In this document: positions 18,616 through 26,220 of the stretch, piece after piece
How the letters are laid out: each line of letters starts with the position of its first letter
Numbering within the stretch: the first letter of the stretch is position 1
From: Acidimicrobiales bacterium
Lineage (GTDB): Bacteria; Actinomycetota; Acidimicrobiia; Acidimicrobiales; SZUA-35
NCBI GenBank assembly: GCA_028285495.1
Contig: JANQPB010000027.1
Span: forward strand, 62,001 to 126,000
DNA length: 64,000 bases
Direction: 5' to 3'
The notes under the pieces: model-generated
What the model was told of the DNA's origin: nothing
Databases searched by the model: none
Seen by the model: only the letters and a program-made list of their open reading frames with translations
Translations under genes and position numbers: made by a program

Positions 18616-19404
18616 ATGAGCGCTGACGACTCCGCCGCCGGCACCGCCGGGGTCGCCCGGGTCGAGACGGCGGCGGTCGAGCACGTGCCCATCATCACGA
18701 TGGTCCGCCACGACAAGCGCAACGCCATCGACGCCGAGATGACCGCTGCGCTCGACGCCGCCCTCAACCGGTTGGAGGACGACCCCGAGCTGTGGGTCGG
18801 GATCCTCAACGGCGGGCCCGACATGTTCTGCGCGGGGACCGACATGGCCTCCACCTCGGGCGCGCCGACCGAGCGGGGCGGGGTGTACGGCGTCGTCGGG
18901 CGGACGAGGACCAAGCCCCTGATCGCCGCCGTCGAGGGCATCGCCTACGGCGGCGGCTTCGAGGTGGTGATGGCGTGTGACCTCGTGGTGGCCGCCGAGA
19001 ACGCACGCTTCGGTCTGCCCGAGGTCAAGCGGGGCCTGGTCGCCACCAGCGGCGCCCTGTTCCGGGCCGCCCGGGTCCTCCCGCTCAACGTGGCCAAGGA
19101 GCTGCTGTTCACGGGGGCCGACCTCGCGCCCGCCGAGGCCAGGCGCCTCGGTCTGGTCAACCGGATCACGCCGCCTGGCGGGGCGCTGGCCGGGGCCACC
19201 GAGCTGGCGATGACGATCACCGGCAACGCGCCGATCCCGGTCCAGCAGTCGCTGCAGGTGGTCGACGCGCTCGCCTCCGCCGACGACGAGCGGGGCTGGG
19301 AGCTGACCCGCCAGGCCCGCCGGGTGATCGGTGAGTCCGAGGATGCCGAGGAGGGTGTGGCCGCGTTCTTCGAGAAGCGCCAACCCCGCTGGACCGGTCG
19401 CTGA
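18616..19404 (+). CDS. Enoyl-CoA hydratase/isomerase family protein (crotonase)
   Basis: 262-aa crotonase. Motifs: HDKRNAIDAEM, oxyanion strand GPDMFCAGTDMA, second oxyanion Gly in AYGGGFEVVMACDLVVA, and Glu in FGLPEVKRGLV. The second catalytic Glu position reads VATSGALFR, so dehydration/hydration as in classical ECH may be altered and other crotonase chemistries are possible. It likely acts on an acyl-CoA in beta-oxidation-like catabolism. A 50-nt gap with its own SD separates the dehydrogenase gene, so 18616-21702 may be one transcript, although the acyl-CoA dehydrogenase gene also has a promoter box. Confidence 0.88.
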   Translation: MSADDSAAGTAGVARVETAAVEHVPIITMVRHDKRNAIDAEMTAALDAALNRLEDDPELWVGILNGGPDMFCAGTDMASTSGAPTERGGVYGVVGRTRTKPLIAAVEGIAYGGGFEVVMACDLVVAAENARFGLPEVKRGLVATSGALFRAARVLPLNVAKELLFTGADLAPAEARRLGLVNRITPPGGALAGATELAMTITGNAPIPVQQSLQVVDALASADDERGWELTRQARRVIGESEDAEEGVAAFFEKRQPRWTGR

Positions 19405-19454
19405 CCGGTCACGCACGGGATCGGCCGACGGGTGCGGTCGAGGAGGGAGCCACG

Positions 19455-20501
19455 ATGGCCGACGACAGGTCCGACGACACGATCGGGGTCGGGATCATCG
19501 GTGCGGGCAACATCGGCACAGCCCACACGGCCAACCTGGCCCGGTCGGTCTCGGGGTCCCGGGTGGCCGCCGTGTTCGACGTCGACGCCGACCGCGCCGC
19601 CACGGTGGCCGGACCGGTCGGCGCCCGGGCCTGTAGCGGCGACGGCGGGATCGACGAGCTCCTCGGGACCGAGGGCGTCGATGCGGTCCTGATCGCCTCG
19701 CCGGACGCCGTCCACGCCGAGCAGGTCCGGTCAGTCCTGGCCGCCGAGCGACCGATGCTGTGCGAGAAGCCGCTGGCGGTGACCGACCACGACGCCCGCT
19801 CGATCGTCGACGCCGAGGTCGGCCGTGGCCGGCGCACGATCCAGGTCGGGTTCATGCGTCGGTTCGATCCCGGCTACACCGCCCTCAAGCGTGAGCTCGG
19901 GCCGGACGGGATCGGTGAGCCGCTCCTCGTCCACCAGCTCCACACCAACACCAGGGCACCCTACGGGTTGTTCACCGAGCAGACGATGACCAACATGGCG
20001 ATCCACGAGCTCGACATCGGGCGCTGGCTGCTCGACGACGAGTACGAGTCGGTGCTCGTCCTCCACGGCCGACCGGGCCCACGGACCCCCGAGGGCGAGC
20101 ACGACCCGATCCTGGTGATCCTGCGCTCGGCTTCCGGGGTGCTCGTGCAGATCGAGGCCTTCGTCAACGCAACGTTCGGCTACCAGGTGGCCTGCCGGGT
20201 CGCCGGCGCCGACGGTCAGGCGGCGATGGGCGATGGCGCGTTCGTCACCCGCTCCCGCTCGTTCAACCGGGGGGTCGACGTGCCCGAGCTGTGGCTCGGG
20301 CGGTTCGCCGAGTCGTACCGGCTCCAGCTCCAGGGCTGGATCGACGCCATCCGAACGGGCGCCGCCCCACCCGGGGCCTCGGCCTGGGACGGCTACCTGG
20401 CCACCATGGTCGCCAACCGGGCGATCGAGGCCTACCACCGGGGCGAGGAGGTCGCCATCGAGGTCCCGCCCCGCCCGGCGCTCTACGACCCGATCGACTG
20501 A
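19455..20501 (+). CDS. Gfo/Idh/MocA family oxidoreductase (inositol-dehydrogenase-like)
   Basis: 348-aa NAD(P)-dependent dehydrogenase. Rossmann motif VGIIGAGNIGTAHTANLA at residues ~10-28, the catalytic-lysine motif MLCEKPLA, then NMAIHELDIGRWLL with the H-x2-D catalytic pair, and a C-terminal beta-sheet dimer domain. Sequence style is closest to inositol 2-dehydrogenase (IolG), acting on a sugar or cyclitol hydroxyl. The ATG is fixed by GGAGGGAG seven nt upstream. No other inositol-catabolic genes are in the window, so the substrate is open. Confidence 0.88.
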   Translation: MADDRSDDTIGVGIIGAGNIGTAHTANLARSVSGSRVAAVFDVDADRAATVAGPVGARACSGDGGIDELLGTEGVDAVLIASPDAVHAEQVRSVLAAERPMLCEKPLAVTDHDARSIVDAEVGRGRRTIQVGFMRRFDPGYTALKRELGPDGIGEPLLVHQLHTNTRAPYGLFTEQTMTNMAIHELDIGRWLLDDEYESVLVLHGRPGPRTPEGEHDPILVILRSASGVLVQIEAFVNATFGYQVACRVAGADGQAAMGDGAFVTRSRSFNRGVDVPELWLGRFAESYRLQLQGWIDAIRTGAAPPGASAWDGYLATMVANRAIEAYHRGEEVAIEVPPRPALYDPID

Positions 20502-20522
20502 AGCCCGCGACGGCCGCTCTGG

Positions 20523-20528
20523 TAGCGT
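20523..20528 (+). promoter_or_regulatory. -10 box TAGCGT, leaderless start of acyl-CoA dehydrogenase
   Basis: TAGCGT ends 7 nt before GTG 20536. Identical hexamers precede the hydrolase at 2572 and the glycosylase at 40697. Confidence 0.5.
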
Positions 20529-20535
20529 CGCCATC

Positions 20536-21702
20536 GTGGACTTCACCCCGAACCCCGACCACGAGGCGATCCGCGATGGGGTCAGGCGGGTCTGCTCGAA
20601 GTACCCCGACACCTACTGGCGCGACTGCGACGAGCGCCACGAGTTCCCCTGGGACTTCTACGCCGACATGGCCGCCGGGGGCTGGGTCGGCATCGCCATC
20701 CCAACCGAGTTCGGTGGCGGCGGCCAGGGCATCACCGAGGCCTCGATCGTGCTGGAGGAGGTGGCGGCGTCCGGGGCGGCGATGAACGGCTGCTCGGCGA
20801 TGCACCTCTCGATCTTCGGCATGGAACCGGTCCGCAAGTACGGCTCGCCCCAGCTGGCCGACGAGATCCTGCCCGGCGTGGCCGACGGCTCGATCCACGC
20901 CGCCTTCGGCGTGACCGAGCCGGACGCCGGGACCGACACGACGTCGATCACCACCCGGGCGGTGCGCGACGGCGACGAGTACGTCGTCACCGGGGCCAAG
21001 GTCTGGACGACCAAGGCCCCGTACTGCGACGTGTGCCTGCTCCTGGTCCGGACAACGCCGAAGGAGGAGGCCGAAGGCCCGACCTCCGGGATGACGCTGC
21101 TGCTCGTCGACCTGCAGGACCCGGCGGTCGACATCACCCCGATCCCGAAGCTCGGTCGCAACGCCGTGGTCTCCTGCGAGGTCCGCTACGACGGCCTGCG
21201 GGTGCCGGTCTCCCGTCGGGTCGGCGAGGAGGGTGAGGGCTTCCGCTACATCCTCGACGGGCTCAACCCCGAGCGCATCCTGATCGCGGCCGAGGCCCTC
21301 GGCATCGGCCGGGCGGCGCTGCGGCGGGCCACCGAGTACGCCAAGGACCGGGTCATCTTCGGTCGACCGATCGGCCAGAACCAGGGGCTCGCCTTCCCGC
21401 TCGCCGACAGCCACGGCAAGCTGCGGGCGGCCGAGCAGATGGTCCGGTTGGCGTCCTGGCGCTACGACAACGGGCTCGGGTGTGGCGAGGAGGCCAACCT
21501 GGCCAAGTACCTGGCCGCCGACGCCGCGTTCGAGTGCGCCGACCGGGCGCTCCAGACCCACGGCGGCTTCGGCTACGCCAAGGAGTACGACGTCGAGCGG
21601 TACTGGCGCGAGGCCAGGCTGATGAAGATCGCCCCCGTCAGCCAGGAGATGGTGCTGAACTTCGTGTCGAGCAAGGTGCTCGGCCTGCCCCGCAGCTACT
21701 GA
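20536..21702 (+). CDS. Acyl-CoA dehydrogenase
   Basis: 388-aa flavoprotein of the acyl-CoA dehydrogenase family, forming a trans double bond between C2 and C3 of an acyl-CoA and passing electrons to ETF. Seen: FGVTEPDAGTDTTSI (FAD/substrate loop), VTGAKVWTTKA, NPERILIAAEALGIGRAALRRA, VIFGRPIGQNQ, LQTHGGFGYAKEYDVERYWREARLMKI. The usual catalytic-Glu loop YEGT near the end is replaced by KIAPVSQEM; the Glu of NPER in helix G could serve as base, as in isovaleryl-CoA dehydrogenases (inference). The start GTG is set by the TAGCGT box; upstream in-frame sequence is Arg/Pro-rich and unlike protein. Confidence 0.92.
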   Translation: MDFTPNPDHEAIRDGVRRVCSKYPDTYWRDCDERHEFPWDFYADMAAGGWVGIAIPTEFGGGGQGITEASIVLEEVAASGAAMNGCSAMHLSIFGMEPVRKYGSPQLADEILPGVADGSIHAAFGVTEPDAGTDTTSITTRAVRDGDEYVVTGAKVWTTKAPYCDVCLLLVRTTPKEEAEGPTSGMTLLLVDLQDPAVDITPIPKLGRNAVVSCEVRYDGLRVPVSRRVGEEGEGFRYILDGLNPERILIAAEALGIGRAALRRATEYAKDRVIFGRPIGQNQGLAFPLADSHGKLRAAEQMVRLASWRYDNGLGCGEEANLAKYLAADAAFECADRALQTHGGFGYAKEYDVERYWREARLMKIAPVSQEMVLNFVSSKVLGLPRSY

Positions 21703-21720
21703 GTGCCCGTTGCGGGCCGT

Positions 21721-21726
21721 TACCAT
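21721..21726 (+). promoter_or_regulatory. -10 box TACCAT before leader ORF
   Basis: TACCAT ends 6 nt before ATG 21733, which starts a 9-codon frame, not the CysQ-like gene itself. Confidence 0.45.
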
Positions 21727-21732
21727 CGAACG

Positions 21733-21762
21733 ATGGCGACGGACCGGCCCGGCAGGTGGTGA
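21733..21762 (+). CDS. 9-codon leader ORF, overlapping the next start
   Basis: ATG 21733 opens MATDRPGRW and ends at TGA 21760-21762. It begins at the place predicted for a leaderless start (6 nt after TACCAT) and its stop overlaps GTG 21759 of the CysQ-like gene as GTGA. Ribosomes that load on the leaderless 5' end would terminate on top of the downstream start, so translational coupling is likely. No amino-acid run suggests classical attenuation. It may alternatively be chance, with the main gene starting at GTG 21756 or 21759 independently. Confidence 0.4.
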   Translation: MATDRPGRW

Positions 21763-22523
21763 GCGCCCCCGAACCCGGGGGTGACCTGGCCGACCTCGAC
21801 GACCACCGGCTCGCCGCCAAGCTGGCGGGTGAGGCCGGCGAGCTGCTGCTCGGGCTCCGCCAGCGGGCCCGGCTGCTCGACTGGACCCCCTGGCAGCTCG
21901 AGGACCAGGGCGACATGGAGGCCCACCACCTCCTGCTCGACCGGTTGCGGGAGGCCCGCCCCGACGACCCGGTGCTGTCCGAGGAGGGGCGCGACGACCG
22001 CAGCCGGCTCGGCGCCGACCGGGCCTGGATCATCGACCCGCTCGACGGCTCGCACGACTTCTCGGGTCACAGCGCCGACTACGCCGTGCACGTCGCCCTG
22101 GTCGCCGACGGTCGCCCGGTGGCCGGTGCGGTGTCGCTGCCCGAGCTGGGGGCCGTGCACGCCACCGACGACCCGCAGTCCGAGGATCCGGGTCGACGGG
22201 CCCCGGTTGTCGTGGCCGGACGGTCGCAGGCCCGCTGGGCGATGGCGGTGGCCCACATCCTCGACGGCGAGGCCAGGGTCGCCGGCTCGGCCGGGGTGAA
22301 GGCGATGGCCGTCGTCCGTGGCGACGCCGACGTCTACCTGCACGCCAGCGGCCTCTACGAGTGGGACGCCTGCGCGCCGGCCGCGGTGGCCGAGGCGGCC
22401 GGGCTGGCGGCGGTCGACATCGACGGCGACGAGATCGCGTACAACAAGGACTACCCGATCGTCCGTGGCTTCATCGTGTGCCGGCCCCGCTTCCTGCAGC
22501 CGGTGCTCGACACGCTCCACTGA
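21759..22523 (+). CDS. CysQ-like 3'(2'),5'-bisphosphate nucleotidase / inositol monophosphatase family
   Basis: 254-aa Mg-dependent phosphatase. Motifs: PVLSEEGRDD (metal Glu), WIIDPLDGSHDFSGHS (canonical D-P-[LI]-D-G with Ser in place of Thr), and YEWDACAPAAVAEAAG (third metal Asp). This is the pattern of CysQ/IMPase enzymes that remove the 3'-phosphate of PAP or hydrolyse inositol phosphate. GTG 21759 (or 21756) is the only reasonable start because the frame upstream lacks homology; it overlaps the stop of the leader ORF. It lies 57 nt after the acyl-CoA dehydrogenase gene. Confidence 0.82.
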   Translation: MSAPEPGGDLADLDDHRLAAKLAGEAGELLLGLRQRARLLDWTPWQLEDQGDMEAHHLLLDRLREARPDDPVLSEEGRDDRSRLGADRAWIIDPLDGSHDFSGHSADYAVHVALVADGRPVAGAVSLPELGAVHATDDPQSEDPGRRAPVVVAGRSQARWAMAVAHILDGEARVAGSAGVKAMAVVRGDADVYLHASGLYEWDACAPAAVAEAAGLAAVDIDGDEIAYNKDYPIVRGFIVCRPRFLQPVLDTLH

Positions 22524-22687
22524 GGCGGCCGGCCAGCTCGCCCCACCACGCCGTTCTCGTCGCGATTCCGCCGGTTTCCTGCCCGACACGCGGCCGGAGC
22601 GGGCCGCATCGCCGCCGCCGCCGTCATCATCCCTCGGCTGATCGGGCGACGTCGCCGGTCGGTCGATCGCGCACGCCGGCGGTCGGC

Positions 22688-22693
22688 TACGGT
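22688..22693 (+). promoter_or_regulatory. -10 box TACGGT, promoter of CDGSH gene with short leader
   Basis: The box is 7 nt before a GTG (22701) that is out of frame with the CDGSH protein. The expected transcript therefore has a leader of about 43 nt containing the GGAGG at 22735-22739, not a leaderless start. Confidence 0.45.
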
Positions 22694-22743
22694 CGCGACC
22701 GTGGGCCGGCCTCACCGCCGCCGGCCGTCGTCTGGAGGCATCG

Positions 22744-23397
22744 ATGGATCCGAAGATCACCGTCAAGGGGCGTGGGCCCTACGTCGTCACCGGCGGCGTG
22801 CCGCTGCGCCGCAAGGAGCCGATCGTGTCCGAGCACGGCGAGCCGCTGACGTGGCGGATCGGCGATGTCGACGACGACGGAACCGCCTATGCCCTGTGCC
22901 GCTGCGGGGGCTCGGCCAACAAGCCGTACTGCGACGGCACCCATGCGGACATCGACTTCGACGGAGCCGAGACCGCCCCGACCGACGCCATGGCCGATCG
23001 AGCCACCACCTATCCGGGAACCGGGATCGACGTCCACGACGACCGCCCGACGTGCGTGCACGCCGGGTTCTGCGGCAACCGGGTCACCAACGTCTGGAAG
23101 ATGGCGGCCAGGACCGACGACACGGTCGTCCGGGCCCAGGTGATGTCGATGGTCGAGAACTGCCCGTCCGGGGCCCTGTACTACGAGGTGGAGGGCTCGG
23201 TCGTCGAACCGAGCTTCCCGACCGAGATCGGGGTCGTGCCGGATGGCCCGCTGTGGGTCACCGGAGGCGTCGAGGTCGAGCGGGCCGATGGCCAGCCAAT
23301 CGAGACCCGCAACCGCGTCACGTTGTGCCGCTGCGGTGCCTCGGCCAACAAGCCCCTCTGCGACGGCAGCCACAAGGAGGCCGGCTTCACCGGCTGA
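22744..23397 (+). CDS. CDGSH iron-sulfur protein with two cluster motifs
   Basis: 217-aa protein with two CDGSH-type [2Fe-2S] sites: CRCGGSANKPYCDGTH (residues ~57-72) and CRCGASANKPLCDGSH (~194-209), both with the 3Cys-1His pattern. Between them is a DUF1271-like segment (TCVHAGFCGN...VENCPSGALYY) of the ferredoxin-like family often fused to CDGSH domains. Likely a soluble redox or cluster-transfer protein. The start ATG has GGAGG 5 nt upstream. It is convergent with the small hypothetical gene across an 11-nt gap. Confidence 0.9.
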   Translation: MDPKITVKGRGPYVVTGGVPLRRKEPIVSEHGEPLTWRIGDVDDDGTAYALCRCGGSANKPYCDGTHADIDFDGAETAPTDAMADRATTYPGTGIDVHDDRPTCVHAGFCGNRVTNVWKMAARTDDTVVRAQVMSMVENCPSGALYYEVEGSVVEPSFPTEIGVVPDGPLWVTGGVEVERADGQPIETRNRVTLCRCGASANKPLCDGSHKEAGFTG

Positions 23398-23408
23398 CCG
23401 AAGCGGGC

Positions 23409-23864
23409 TCAGGCCGGCGCGCCGTCGAGCGTGAGATCCGTCACCAGGATCATGGCGGCATCGGGATCGCCGTCGCCCTCGCCGGGGACCTCGGCCTCGG
23501 TGCCGACCCGGATCGACGTGAGGTACTTGGTCGTCGAGCTGGGATTGCCGGGGATGTCCTTGTAGTGGAACACGACCCGGACGGGGCTCTCGTTGCGGAT
23601 CAGGTCGTAGACGTCGTCGAACACACCGGAGCTCATCCAGGCCACGATCGTGATCCCGTCGAAGTTGGCCCCGCCGACGTTGGTTGCGTAGCCGTTGCTG
23701 TTGTTGTCGATGAAGCCCTGCGGTGTCGGCTCGAAGATCAGGTTGGCCCGGTTGCGGATCCCGTGGGCCAGGTCGGGGCTGACGAGGAGCATGCGGGGCT
23801 GCGCCGAGTCGCTCGACGATGCGGTGATGGACACGGTGTAGGTCTCGACCTCGAACGATGCCAT
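23409..23864 (-). CDS. Conserved-looking hypothetical protein, 151 aa
   Basis: Function not recognised. ATG 23864 has a good SD (GGAGG, 9 nt away). The protein is predicted soluble, without signal peptide or membrane segment, mostly beta-strand (SFEVETYTVSITASS, GITIVAWMSSGVFDDVYDLI, VRVVFHYKD, KYLTSIRVGTEAEV). It is unusually rich in Asn/Ser/Thr for this window (IDNNSNGYATNVGGANF) and poor in Arg/Leu. It is followed by the CDGSH gene in opposite orientation and preceded by the AhpD-like gene on the same strand after a 100-nt gap. Confidence 0.75.
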   Translation of the reverse strand: MASFEVETYTVSITASSSDSAQPRMLLVSPDLAHGIRNRANLIFEPTPQGFIDNNSNGYATNVGGANFDGITIVAWMSSGVFDDVYDLIRNESPVRVVFHYKDIPGNPSSTTKYLTSIRVGTEAEVPGEGDGDPDAAMILVTDLTLDGAPA

Positions 23865-23964
23865 GGTGGTTCCCTCCGGTGGCGGCCCGGACCGTCCGGC
23901 ACCGCCGTCCCTCCTCTGACGTCGCCCGCCCTGCCCCAGATACCGCGATGGGGGGCCGATCGGT

Positions 23965-25200
23965 TCAGGCCGGGGCCAGGCGCCGGACCGTCAGTCGGTG
24001 CAGCGCCTGATTGACCGACACCCAGACCGCCAGCTCGACGATCTCGGCCGGCTTCAGGGCCTCCGAGGCCTCGGCCACCGTCACCTCGTCGACCTCGGCC
24101 GGGCTCGGTCCGAACGCATGGGCGAGGCGCAGTCCGGCCGCGGTGCGGTCGTCGACACCGGCAGGGGGTGACGCGGGGTCGTAGGAGGACGCCGCCTCGA
24201 CGAGCCGAGGATCGACGTCGTGGTGTCGGGCCAGCTCGGTCGAGCGCTCGCCGAGGTGCGCGCTACCGAGCCGGTTGGCGAACACGATGCCGGCCAGCGC
24301 CTTGGTGCCGATGCCGATCGTCGTCTGGCCGGGATCGAGGTTGTGGTGCAGGACCCCGGCCAGGGCCCGGCGAGGGCGCGCGTGGTGCAGCGTCTCCAGC
24401 AGCGGCTCATCGAATCCGGCCCGGGCGAGCATGGCCCGGGCCGCCGCCGGGTCCTTGGGGATCCCGGCCAGCCACTCCCGATCGAGCTTGATGGCCCCGA
24501 TGGCGTTGCGGAGCACCGGGAAGGCGGTCGAGATCGAGTCGACCTTCGGGCCGTCGGCCCCCTCGCGGGGCCGCAGCTCACCATCGGCGTCGGCCCACTC
24601 GTGCTGACCGACCGACCAACCGGTCGGCTCGATCAGCTCGGCCACGTCGTCGATCGCCTCCGGTTCGAGCTCGACACCGATGGCGTCCATGAACTTGTTG
24701 AGAAAGCCCATCATGGCCACGCCCATGATCACCCACTCGGTGTCGGACTCCGACAGGTGGCGGCGGAGCTCGTCCTCCAGCTCGGCGGTGTAGTGGTGGG
24801 GCACCGTCGACAGCGCCTCGGCCACGGCGACCACCGCCTCCTCGGTCGGCGTGCGGGACTCGCCGGTCACCGCCCCCTCGCTCGAGCCTCGCCTGAGGGC
24901 GAACGAGCACGTGTGGGCCGAGCAGTAGGCGCAGCCGGCGGCCCGCGACGAGGCATACATCCCGAGGCCGACCAGGTCCTTCGGGGCCGCGACCCCGGCG
25001 AGCGACGCCGGCAGGTTCAACAGGTTCGGCACGATGAGGTTGTAGGTCCGGAAGCCGGGCTGCCAGATCTCGAGGTAGGGATCGCAGTTGGGGACGACCC
25101 CGATCAACGTCTCGACCATCTGCAGCACCGGGTGGTAACGACGATGGAGATCGTCGAACGAGACGCGGTGATCGGCCATGGCCGCAGCCAGTGTGCGCAC
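23965..25200 (-). CDS. AhpD-like / carboxymuconolactone decarboxylase family protein
   Basis: 411-aa alpha-helical protein with an AhpD signature Cys90-A-Y-Cys93-S-A-His96 (AAGCAYCSAHTCSFAL), the peroxidatic/resolving Cys pair and proton-relay His of alkylhydroperoxidase-like proteins. Length is about twice a single AhpD domain; the second half (EIVELAVWVSVNQALHRL) looks like a second helical repeat without Cys. Probable role is peroxide defence or thiol oxidoreduction. GTG 25200 is preferred because GAGG lies 7 nt before it; ATG 25179 is the alternative. The 199 nt between this gene and the MOSC gene holds both promoters. Confidence 0.78.
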   Translation of the reverse strand: MRTLAAAMADHRVSFDDLHRRYHPVLQMVETLIGVVPNCDPYLEIWQPGFRTYNLIVPNLLNLPASLAGVAAPKDLVGLGMYASSRAAGCAYCSAHTCSFALRRGSSEGAVTGESRTPTEEAVVAVAEALSTVPHHYTAELEDELRRHLSESDTEWVIMGVAMMGFLNKFMDAIGVELEPEAIDDVAELIEPTGWSVGQHEWADADGELRPREGADGPKVDSISTAFPVLRNAIGAIKLDREWLAGIPKDPAAARAMLARAGFDEPLLETLHHARPRRALAGVLHHNLDPGQTTIGIGTKALAGIVFANRLGSAHLGERSTELARHHDVDPRLVEAASSYDPASPPAGVDDRTAAGLRLAHAFGPSPAEVDEVTVAEASEALKPAEIVELAVWVSVNQALHRLTVRRLAPA

Positions 25201-25386
25201 GGTGGTACCTCGGCTCGGCCGCACTGGCGGTGAGGGGAGTCGGCGTCGCCGGCGGCCGGATGCGACGCCATCTCGGTTGGTGCTTCGACAGTAGGACCTG
25301 CGATGGGAACAATCCAGATCTTGACGATCAAGACCTCGTCGAACGGGTGGGCCGATGAGCGCTGGGTCCGCTCCCCCGGCGGCGGC

Positions 25387-25392
25387 TACGGT
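25387..25392 (+). promoter_or_regulatory. -10 box TACGGT, leaderless start of MOSC protein
   Basis: TACGGT ends 7 nt before ATG 25400; this decides against the upstream ATG 25355. Confidence 0.5.
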
Positions 25393-25399
25393 CCGATCC

Positions 25400-26137
25400 A
25401 TGCAGGTGAGCGAGATCTGGCGATATCCGGTCAAGTCGATGCAGGGCGAGCGACTGAGCTCGGCCACCATCGGTCCGAACGGGATCGATGGCGATCGCAG
25501 CTGGGCGCTGTTCGACGTCGACTCGGGCGTGCACCTGACGGCCAGGCGCCAGCCCGAGCTCCTGTTCGCCTCGGCCAGGCTCGCCGGGACGGGCGCCGAC
25601 GCCGGGGTGCGCATCACGCTGCCGGACGGGACCGAGACCGACAGCGACCACACGCTGTCGGCCTGGCTCGGACGGCCGGTCCGCCTGGAGCGGGCCACCG
25701 GCGAGGTCCAGGGCCGATTCCAGACCCAGGCCGACGAGACCGAGACCGGCGAGTGGTTCACCTGGGAGGGTCCGGACGGCTCGTTCCACGACTCGGGCAA
25801 GGCCATGGTGTCGTTGGTGTCCGAGTCGTCGTTCCGCCACTGGGACCGGAGGCGGTTCCGGATCAACCTGGTGCTCGATCAACCGGGCGAGGTCGACCTC
25901 GTCGGCCGTCGGGTCCGCATCGGCGGGTCCGAGCTGGAAGTCATCAAGGGGATCGACCGCTGCGTGATGGTCACCCGCCCGCAGCCGGCATTCGCCGACG
26001 ATGCCGGCGTCGGCGAGGCGTTCGACCGCGACCTCGCGGTGCTCAAGACCGTCAACGCCGAGCTCGACGGCAAGCTCGGCGTCGGCGCCAACACGGTCGC
26101 GCCCGGCGCCATCACCGTCGGCGACGCGGTGTCCTAG
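25400..26137 (+). CDS. MOSC domain protein
   Basis: 245-aa protein with an N-terminal MOSC beta-barrel (VSEIWRYPVKSMQGERLSSATIGPNGIDGDRSWALFD) and a C-terminal MOSC domain containing the conserved Cys (GIDRCVMVTRPQ), the probable molybdenum or sulfur-carrying residue. Relatives include the mARC/YcbX family that reduce N-hydroxylated compounds using molybdenum cofactor. It is a single gene, convergent with the AAA ATPase, with a hairpin between. Confidence 0.85.
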   Translation: MQVSEIWRYPVKSMQGERLSSATIGPNGIDGDRSWALFDVDSGVHLTARRQPELLFASARLAGTGADAGVRITLPDGTETDSDHTLSAWLGRPVRLERATGEVQGRFQTQADETETGEWFTWEGPDGSFHDSGKAMVSLVSESSFRHWDRRRFRINLVLDQPGEVDLVGRRVRIGGSELEVIKGIDRCVMVTRPQPAFADDAGVGEAFDRDLAVLKTVNAELDGKLGVGANTVAPGAITVGDAVS

Positions 26138-26189
26138 CTCGGCGATAGCCGCCTCGTGGCGACGTCGTGCTCCCGGGACGCTCGGCCTC

Positions 26190-26210
26190 CCGGGGCCCCG
26201 GCGGCCCCGG
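26190..26210. terminator. GC-rich hairpin between convergent genes
   Basis: CCGGGGCC (26190-26197) and GGCCCCGG (26203-26210) form a perfect 8-bp stem with a 5-nt loop, between the stops of the MOSC gene (+) and the AAA ATPase gene (-). No U-tract on either side. Confidence 0.45.
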
Positions 26211-26220
26211 CGGGAAGGCG

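Noticed and set aside
9940..19410. GACCGGTC palindromes before ppc, the crotonase and the Gfo/Idh gene as a regulon
   Set aside because: The 8-mer is expected often at this GC content and also lies in coding DNA (19392-19399); spacing to the promoters varies. Only the 14-mer at 46956 and 48094 was kept.
22701..24014. Open frame from GTG 22701, exactly 7 nt after a TACGGT box
   Set aside because: It fits the leaderless rule but its translation is Arg/Pro-rich and unlike protein. The CDGSH protein in another frame has its own SD and clear motifs, so the box is taken as the promoter of a short-leader mRNA.
25355..25399. Longer N terminus of the MOSC protein from ATG 25355
   Set aside because: The TACGGT box at 25387-25392 and domain start both favour ATG 25400.
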